Source: Candidatus Sulfopaludibacter sp. SbA3 (GTDB lineage: Bacteria; Acidobacteriota; Terriglobia; 20CM-2-55-15). From it: DNA of 10,841 bases. Positions within the stretch are counted from its first letter, which is position 1, and each line of letters begins with the position of its first letter. The stretch spans positions 1-10,841 of the forward strand of contig CAMAWS010000063.1 in the NCBI GenBank assembly GCA_945861845.1. The letters run 5' to 3'. A program made the translations under genes and the position numbers. Below the pieces are notes generated by a model, which had not been told where the DNA came from, did no database searches, and was given only the letters and a program-made list of their open reading frames with translations. Below are positions 6,720 through 10,841 of the stretch, piece after piece.

Positions 6720-6969
6720 AAATCGCTACCTCTTCATTCCGCGAGCGCCTCACGGAAATTAATCGAATGTCTTCACCGCGCCGAGTGATTACCGCGGACC
6801 AATGCTTCTCGCTGATCTTCCCGATTAGCAACCAGCGGAGTTCATCGGTCGTGCGAGCTGGAATTTCGACCAACCCGGGGTCAGCCCAAAGCATCTGCGC
6901 TTCCTCAAACTCGATGCCGTGCTTGCGCTTGTTCTCGATGCTCTTGTCCGGGTCGTATTTGAAACCCAT
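6700..6969 (-). CDS. brnT: BrnT family toxin (DUF497)
   Basis: This 89-aa protein has the BrnT/DUF497 layout: an opening FKYDPDKS, then NKRKHGIEFEEAQMLWADP (13-31), central strands LRWLLIGKISEKHWSAVITR, and the closing IRLISVRRSRNEEVAIYE (68-85). Family members are RelE-like ribonucleases that stop translation when not bound by BrnA. All the family's landmark blocks (KHG, IS.R....E) are kept and the length is normal, so the toxin looks functional. The ATG at 6969 is preceded by GGGGAG 5 nt upstream. The 3' end overlaps brnA by 20 nt. The promoter and an inverted-repeat operator lie just upstream (6996-7043), as expected for autoregulation. Confidence 0.9.
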   Translation of the reverse strand: MGFKYDPDKSIENKRKHGIEFEEAQMLWADPGLVEIPARTTDELRWLLIGKISEKHWSAVITRRGEDIRLISVRRSRNEEVAIYESEDI

Positions 6970-6981
6970 TACTGCTCCCCG

Positions 6982-6997
6982 CCATCCGGGTGGATGG
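6982..6997 (-). other. Leader hairpin next to brnT ribosome binding site
   Basis: CCATCC (6982-6987) and GGATGG (6992-6997) form a perfect 6-bp inverted repeat with a 4-nt loop. In the brnT mRNA it would lie 1 nt upstream of the GGGGAG Shine-Dalgarno (6980-6975). It could tune toxin translation, but it also touches the operator repeats, so the role is open. Confidence 0.35.
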
Positions 6998-7043
6998 TAT
7001 ATTTAAGGTATATTTATTATACCAGCGTGGCATACCCTCACAA
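6996..7043 (-). promoter_or_regulatory. brnTA promoter with BrnA-type operator
   Basis: On the minus strand a perfect TATAAT (7021-7016) follows TTGTGA (7043-7038) at 16 bp spacing. An inverted repeat GGTATA (7007-7012) / TATACC (7018-7023) with a 5-bp centre overlaps the -10 box. A further GGTATATTTA copy starts at 6996, 11 bp away, about one helical turn. A weaker CATACC lies at 7031-7036. This is the expected layout for a ribbon-helix-helix antitoxin that represses its own operon by covering the -10 region. Confidence 0.65.
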
Positions 7044-7253
7044 GGGTTCCTTGCCGCACTCACAGCGGTTGGCCCGACTGGAAGAATTGAAGCAGCGCGG
7101 GCCGGTGCGGAAGACCCAAACGTGCTTTTCTTTCTGTTTCTTCTGAATCCTGCTGCCCAGTCCTGTGTAGCCTTCTACCTGCGGCCGGTGGTGCGGCAAC
7201 CTGTTTGCTGAGAACGGCCCCGGGTTCCTTTACACTGAAATGCAGGAGGAGTC

Positions 7254-7382
7254 ATGAGCGACGGCAACGAGGAACGCGACGAGAGCAGGGTCCGCAACGA
7301 GCAGGAACGGCACGAGAATTCCGAAGACCGGATTCACGCCGACGATGTCGATGAAGGGGAACCGGAGCGAGTGGACTCCTAG
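7254..7382 (+). CDS. 42-aa highly charged small protein
   Basis: ATG is preceded by a near-ideal GGAGGAG 4-5 nt upstream (7245-7250). The frame encodes 42 residues and ends at TAG 7380-7382. The peptide is almost wholly polar: Glu, Asp, Arg and Asn dominate, with no hydrophobic stretch, no Cys and a start MSDGNEERDESRVRNEQ. It should be soluble and probably disordered. I recognise no family. A TACACT hexamer at 7231-7236 could be a -10 box, but it leaves almost no leader and no good -35 box at normal spacing. It stands alone, divergent from brnT and convergent with the propeller fragment. Support is the strong ribosome binding site and the unusual composition; it could still be a chance frame. 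Confidence 0.5.
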   Translation: MSDGNEERDESRVRNEQERHENSEDRIHADDVDEGEPERVDS

Positions 7383-7557
7383 GTCTTACCCGGCCAGCAG
7401 CCCGATAAATTGCTGCTGCAATGTTCATGGCGCGAGGCGTAGGGATTCGGTGCAATTTCCGTTCGTACCAAAGTCAGCGCCTCAACCAGGATTAGGCGAT
7501 CTCACCTCACCCGGGGTCATTAAGCCGCCGTCGAGTGCCAAGACACGCTCCCAAAAA

Positions 7558-8382
7558 TCAACGTGCGCCGCCGGCAGGACGCGGTAGAGGGCGGTAAGCG
7601 ATACCATTGTTACCGGCAAGCTGGGTTCCTGGAACCACACGGAATGAATCTGTGCCAGGTTTCCACTCTACGACGTCGCCTGTGGGTTCGCCGCGGAGTC
7701 GCTGTGCATTGGTTGTACCAGGGCGCTGCGGAATGGTTGCGATTATGGTGCCATCTGAGAAAGCCGCAACGGAGTTCGCCGCCACGCGGTTCGACGTCGC
7801 CTGAACGGCGAGGTTGGTGTAGGCCTTGTTTCCTTCGGGCATGGGAACGCACCCGGTCCAAGTCAGGGAGGGTTCCAACCCATTTACATCGACGGTGAAC
7901 ACCTGGATGCTTTCCAGCGCGCCATGGCTGACAACATAAAGCATGTAAAATCCGGGTGTTTGTGCGCGACGCAGGTAGAGGCCATGCGCGTTGAAGGTTT
8001 TGACGTCCGGCGGCGCCGGGCAATTCGGAAACAGCTTCTTGTCCGGACGCTGCTCGGCGGGTGTTCCGGCGTAGAAAAGCCGCGCCGTCCTGGCATCGGT
8101 ATCCACTAGCTTGAGTCCGGCGCCGTCCTTCAGTCCACTTGCAATTAGCCAGTGCGTGCCCGGAATAGGAACCAGATCTTCCGGATTCTGGACGCCACAT
8201 ACAAAATTCACTCCGTTCGTCGGCGAGCAGGCCGCCGTAGATCGTACATGGCGAACGGCATTCGCCGCCGATGCCCTTCTGCCCCCCCGGTCTTTCCGGT
8301 CCTGCTGCCAACTTCCGTATAGTCGCCTACTCTGAAGATGGGGCTTTCGCGTCTGGAAACCCCTGAGGATTATCGCGTCCAC
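7558..8382 (-). CDS. Paraoxonase/SMP-30-like beta-propeller fragment
   Basis: The frame is open for 274 codons. Residues about 52-261 resemble calcium-binding SMP-30/paraoxonase-like propellers: Cys52 and Cys62 around GVNFVCG, NPEDL (66-70), NAHGLYLR (131-138, compare the PON1 active-site HG), YVVSHG, ANSVAAF (202-208), GDVVEWKPG and QLAGNNGI (254-261). Both ends look damaged. There is no signal peptide, and the first 50 residues are low-complexity and cover the recurrent CTACTC motif. After NNGI the family fold should continue for roughly another third, with a DN calcium-ligand pair, but here the sequence turns to PLPRPAGGAR and stops. The nominal start is a GTG without a ribosome binding site. 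It is probably a gene fragment rather than a working lactonase/arylesterase. Its 5' side abuts the DUF5615 gene, 14 nt away. Confidence 0.6.
   Translation of the reverse strand: MDAIILRGFQTRKPHLQSRRLYGSWQQDRKDRGGRRASAANAVRHVRSTAACSPTNGVNFVCGVQNPEDLVPIPGTHWLIASGLKDGAGLKLVDTDARTARLFYAGTPAEQRPDKKLFPNCPAPPDVKTFNAHGLYLRRAQTPGFYMLYVVSHGALESIQVFTVDVNGLEPSLTWTGCVPMPEGNKAYTNLAVQATSNRVAANSVAAFSDGTIIATIPQRPGTTNAQRLRGEPTGDVVEWKPGTDSFRVVPGTQLAGNNGIAYRPLPRPAGGAR
8305..8332. promoter_or_regulatory. Recurrent CAACTTCCGTA / CTACTC motif, second site
   Basis: This matches 4110-4134 closely: CTGCCAACTTCCGTAT here against CTGCCAACTCCCGTAT there, then GTC, a 3-nt insert, and TACTC. It lies inside the nominal N-terminal codons of the propeller fragment, which suggests those codons are really upstream DNA. 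Related half-motifs stand upstream of both kinases. Function unknown. Confidence 0.4.
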
Positions 8383-8396
8383 CTGCTGCCGAGGAC

Positions 8397-8714
8397 TTAT
8401 GGAATCTCGATCTGGCGGAATTCACCGGGTTTTATAGTTTCGATTGCGGACTGCACTAATGAGGCGGAGGCGAGGATCTTGCGCAAGTTATTCGTCGAAA
8501 GTTCAATGATTGGGATGCGACGCCCGCTGAGGTTTTGCTGGTAACGAATGTTTTGGTCGGCAGTGATGAAAAGATCGAAATGGCTTTCAGCCAGGCTCAG
8601 AAGATCACCATTCCTGATGCCAATCCAGCCGCGCTCCTTTACGGCTGCGCATTCGTGACCAATGAGAATGTCACGTATGGGCAAGGGCACACATTCGTCC
8701 AATAGAATTCTCAT
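8397..8714 (-). CDS. DUF5615 PIN-like protein (putative toxin)
   Basis: This 105-aa protein begins MRILLDECVP, the hallmark opening of DUF5615 PIN-like domains, with acidic residues D6 and E7. GWIGIRNGDLL (29-39, D37) and DLFITADQNI (47-56, D53) supply the other acidic positions expected in a PIN-type nuclease site. Relatives are thought to act as VapC-like ribonuclease toxins, though activity is rarely proven. The ATG at 8714 overlaps the TGA of the upstream DUF433 gene by ATGA, showing translational coupling. A longer frame reaching 8795 would run through the DUF433 gene and lacks this family start, so it is rejected. The length is normal and the frame intact. Assignment to the family is confident; toxin activity is inferred. 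Confidence 0.85.
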   Translation of the reverse strand: MRILLDECVPLPIRDILIGHECAAVKERGWIGIRNGDLLSLAESHFDLFITADQNIRYQQNLSGRRIPIIELSTNNLRKILASASLVQSAIETIKPGEFRQIEIP

Positions 8715-8929
8715 CCCTGCGATTTGGCTAGCAGCGCAGTCTCCGAACGCTCCAAAATCCGACAGGCCATCTCGCGAGTGACCGATGGGAAACACCCAAG
8801 GAACTCTTCAAGGGTGTAGTTATCCTCGAGGTAATCAAAGAGCGTCTTTACAGGAACACGCGTCCCCTTAAAGACCGGCGTTCCTCCGAGGATTTCCGGA
8901 TCAATGGTAAGTAGGTCATCTGATTTCAT
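8711..8929 (-). CDS. DUF433 protein (putative antitoxin)
   Basis: The 72-aa product carries the DUF433 pattern: ILGGTPVFKGTRVPVKTLFDYLEDNYTLEEFLGCFPSVTRE, a short strand-turn followed by a helix-turn-helix-like region (residues 13-53). DUF433 proteins are commonly paired with DUF5615 or PIN-like genes as antitoxin and probable autoregulator. The ATG at 8929 is preferred to a longer frame to 8983 because the family begins near MKSDDLLTIDPEILGG and GGGA lies just upstream. The 3' end overlaps the DUF5615 start by 4 nt. Both genes point away from the second kinase, leaving about 240 bp of divergent upstream DNA; I see no clear promoter boxes for this pair in it. Confidence 0.83.
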   Translation of the reverse strand: MKSDDLLTIDPEILGGTPVFKGTRVPVKTLFDYLEDNYTLEEFLGCFPSVTREMACRILERSETALLAKSQG

Positions 8930-9007
8930 GATCCCAACATAACCTATGCAGTGACTTCTCGTAAACACGACTGTCCGGGCCATCCCAATCCGATCACTTG
9001 CCGTACT

Positions 9008-9171
9008 TGTCCTCTACTCGTACATTGGAAATGTTGATGGACTAATCCGGTCACTTTCCGTGTAAGCGGTTACGGGAGTTGGACGTTCCGGCAGGTGCCA
9101 TCTTCAAATTCGTGAGTGATTTGCGAAGGCTCTGATAAGATTCCGCGCGCACCGGAATATTCGTCGCATCA
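9008..9171 (+). promoter_or_regulatory. Upstream region of second kinase, conserved with copy 1
   Basis: This is the counterpart of 1225-1390. It begins with the same TGTCCTCTACTCG and keeps TACGGGAGTTG (9071-9081), GTGAGTGATTTGC and GGCTCTGATAA. The -10-like GATAAT of copy 1 is GATAAG here. As in copy 1 there is no strong ribosome binding site before the ATG. The shared blocks point to a common promoter or regulator-binding region. Confidence 0.5.
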
Positions 9172-10841
9172 ATGATCGGAACAAAGCTCGCACACTTCAC
9201 AATCACTGCCCATCTGGGTTCTGGCGGCATGGGGGATGTCTACCAGGCCACCGACTCGAAGCTCGGCCGTAGTGTTGCCATCAAGCTTCTACCTGAAGCC
9301 TTCACACACGATCACGAACGCGCAGCGCGATTCGAACGTGAAGCCCGCGTCCTTGCTTCGTTGAATCACCCGAACATCGCCGCAATATACGGCATCGAGG
9401 AATCCGGCGGACGGAAGTTCCTGGTGATGGAACTGGTGCTCGGAGACACGCTGGCCGAACGCATCAAGCGGGGAGCGATTCCGCTGGAAGAGTCGCTGGG
9501 AATCGCGACGCAGATTACCGATGCGCTGGAAGCGGCGCACGAGAAGGGAATAACCCATCGGGATCTCAAGCCCGCAAATATCAAGACCACAGCCGAAGGC
9601 AAGGTCAAGGTACTGGACTTCGGACTGGCCAAGGCATTTGCGGGAGAAGCGGCGAATCCCGTGAACTCCAATTCCCCGACGATGAGCCTGATGGCGACGC
9701 AACAAGGCATCATTCTGGGAACTGCCGCCTACATGTCTCCGGAACAGGCGAAGGGCAAAGAGGTGGATCGGCGGACGGACATCTTCGCGTTTGGCGCAGT
9801 GCTCTACGAAATGCTGAGCGGACGGCAGGCGTTCGGCGGCGAGGATGTGGCCGATATTCTCTCGCGTGTCCTGCAGCGCGAACCCGACTGGACGGTGCTG
9901 CCTGCGAATGTACCTCCTGCGATTCAGAAACTGCTGCGTCTCTGCCTGCAGAAGGATGTGAAGAAGCGGCGTCAGACCGCGACCGACGTGCGGATTGACA
10001 TCAAGCAGGCGTTGGCGGAACCGGCGGCGGCGACTGCAGTTCTCCCCGCGCGCGGCGGACGGCTGGCATGGATCATGGCTGCAACAGCGGTGTTGGTGGC
10101 TGTGGTGCTCGCCGTTCCCGCGGTGCGGCATCTCCGCGAAGCGCCGCCGCTCGCGCCGACGGAAGCCCGCCTCGATATCGTCACTCCCGCCACCGCCGAT
10201 CCCATTTCTTTTGCCCTCTCTCCCGACGGCCAACAAATCGTTTTCGTCGCTTCCGGTGACGGCGCCTCCCGCCTCTGGCTGCGTTCCCTGGCATCCACCA
10301 CCGCGCAGCCGCTGGCCGGAACCGAGGGCGTGAGCTATCCCTTCTGGTCGCCCGACAGCCGCTCGGTCGGCTTCTTTGCCGATGCCAAGCTGAAGCGACT
10401 CGATATTGGTGGCGGCGCGCCGCAAACATTGGCAACGGTACTCCAAGGCCGCGGCGGAACCTGGAACGCGGACGGCGTCATCCTGTTTGCGCCAAACTTT
10501 GGAGGTCCGCTGTTCCGCGTTGCCGCCTCAGGGGGCGAGGCGGTGGTTGCGACGAAGCTGGACCGGCAGGTGAGCCACCGGTTTCCGGTCTTCCTGCCCG
10601 ATGGCCGCCAATTCCTGTACTTCGCGGGAGGATCGGCGGAAACGAGAGGGATTTATCTGGGATCGCTGGAATCGGGAGAGACGAAGCGGTTGACGGTGGC
10701 CGAAACGCGGGGCGTGTACCTGGCGGGGCTGGCAGGGAAGATGGAGAAGAAGGGGGGATGGCTGGTGTGGGTGCGTGCGGGAACGCTGGTGGCGCAGCGT
10801 TTGGATCTGGAACAGCAGGCGCTCAGCGGGGATCCGGTGAC
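9172..10841 (+). CDS. Ser/Thr protein kinase with TM helix and PD40 propeller, 3' end beyond window
   Basis: An open frame from ATG 9172 to the right edge gives 556 residues with no stop. The kinase domain shows LGSGGMGDV (15-23), VAIK K38, HRDLKPAN with D131, DFG D149 and MSPEQA (188-193). A membrane helix (AWIMAATAVLVAVVLAVPAV, about 299-318) leads to an extracytoplasmic TolB/PD40 propeller starting with SPDGQQIVFVAS, then YPFWSPDSRSVGFF and FPVFLPDGRQFLY. It is the intact counterpart of the split gene at 1391-4051 and has CAG (residue 379) where that gene has TAG. If the lengths match, about 330 residues lie outside the window. The expected role is a one-protein signalling system: the propeller senses outside, the kinase phosphorylates inside; targets unknown. 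The start is fixed by conservation with copy 1. Confidence 0.9.
   Translation, partial: MIGTKLAHFTITAHLGSGGMGDVYQATDSKLGRSVAIKLLPEAFTHDHERAARFEREARVLASLNHPNIAAIYGIEESGGRKFLVMELVLGDTLAERIKRGAIPLEESLGIATQITDALEAAHEKGITHRDLKPANIKTTAEGKVKVLDFGLAKAFAGEAANPVNSNSPTMSLMATQQGIILGTAAYMSPEQAKGKEVDRRTDIFAFGAVLYEMLSGRQAFGGEDVADILSRVLQREPDWTVLPANVPPAIQKLLRLCLQKDVKKRRQTATDVRIDIKQALAEPAAATAVLPARGGRLAWIMAATAVLVAVVLAVPAVRHLREAPPLAPTEARLDIVTPATADPISFALSPDGQQIVFVASGDGASRLWLRSLASTTAQPLAGTEGVSYPFWSPDSRSVGFFADAKLKRLDIGGGAPQTLATVLQGRGGTWNADGVILFAPNFGGPLFRVAASGGEAVVATKLDRQVSHRFPVFLPDGRQFLYFAGGSAETRGIYLGSLESGETKRLTVAETRGVYLAGLAGKMEKKGGWLVWVRAGTLVAQRLDLEQQALSGDPV

Larger units (their letters stand above)
9008..10841 (+). 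repeat. Large direct repeat, copy 2 (kinase plus promoter)
   Basis: Same orientation as 1225-3048, offset about 7.78 kb. It includes promoter, kinase domain, membrane helix and the first propeller repeats, and continues past the window. Differences within the kinase core are mostly at third codon positions; the linker and propeller contain amino-acid changes and in-frame indels. Confidence 0.8.

Noticed and set aside
7115..7145. Pyrimidine-rich tract between brnT and the small gene
   Set aside because: No stem precedes it and no gene ends nearby, so neither a terminator nor another element can be supported.
7482..7607. 41-aa minus-strand frame that continues the propeller fragment in another frame
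   Set aside because: It looks protein-like in composition, but its sequence does not resemble the missing part of a paraoxonase/SMP-30 fold, so a simple frameshift is not supported; no ribosome binding site of its own.
9289..10446. 385-codon open frame on the minus strand opposite the second kinase
   Set aside because: It is a shadow of the kinase frame; the plus-strand protein has all kinase and propeller motifs, the minus-strand one has none.
1..10841. CRISPR arrays, tRNA or rRNA genes, insertion sequences
   Set aside because: No regular short repeats with spacers, no cloverleaf or rRNA landmarks and no transposase or paired terminal repeats were seen.

Overview
The window looks like a stretch of a GC-rich Acidobacteria genome, probably of the Solibacter/Bryobacter type. 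This is an inference from the protein families: serine/threonine kinases joined to a TolB/PD40-type beta-propeller through one membrane helix, a DUF6152 protein, a paraoxonase-like propeller, and toxin-antitoxin (TA) pairs scattered between paralogous kinases. No rRNA, tRNA, CRISPR array or transposase is visible.

Layout from left to right. Positions 1-942 (minus) hold most of a lysylphosphatidylglycerol-synthase-type membrane protein that starts at GTG and runs off the left edge. Positions 943-1390 have no gene, but carry a palindrome (961-988) and a conserved kinase upstream region (1225-1390). Positions 1391-4051 (plus) are one kinase-TM-propeller gene split by a single in-frame TAG at 2522-2524. 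The same codon is CAG in the paralogue at the right end. A degraded C-terminal scrap of another propeller gene follows (about 4180-4275). Next is a minus-strand two-gene unit: a Tat-exported alpha/beta hydrolase with a Cys nucleophile (5310-6185), then a secreted DUF6152 protein (4276-5307). A second propeller C-terminal scrap (6359-6439, plus) follows. A BrnT/BrnA toxin-antitoxin operon (6480-6969, minus) has a clear promoter and operator. Then come a 42-aa highly charged small gene (7254-7382, plus), a paraoxonase-like propeller fragment damaged at both ends (7558-8382, minus) and a DUF433/DUF5615 pair (8397-8929, minus). The second kinase (9172 to the right edge, plus) is intact as far as it can be read.

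The two kinases and their upstream regions form a direct repeat about 7.8 kb apart (1225-3048 and 9008-10841). They bracket an accessory segment with two TA-type modules and several gene fragments. The most notable points are the amber-split kinase, the repeat-bounded island, the kinase-end relics, and a recurrent CTACTC-type motif that marks the kinase upstream regions and also sits beside one relic and one damaged gene. I see no complete unknown defence or biosynthetic system.
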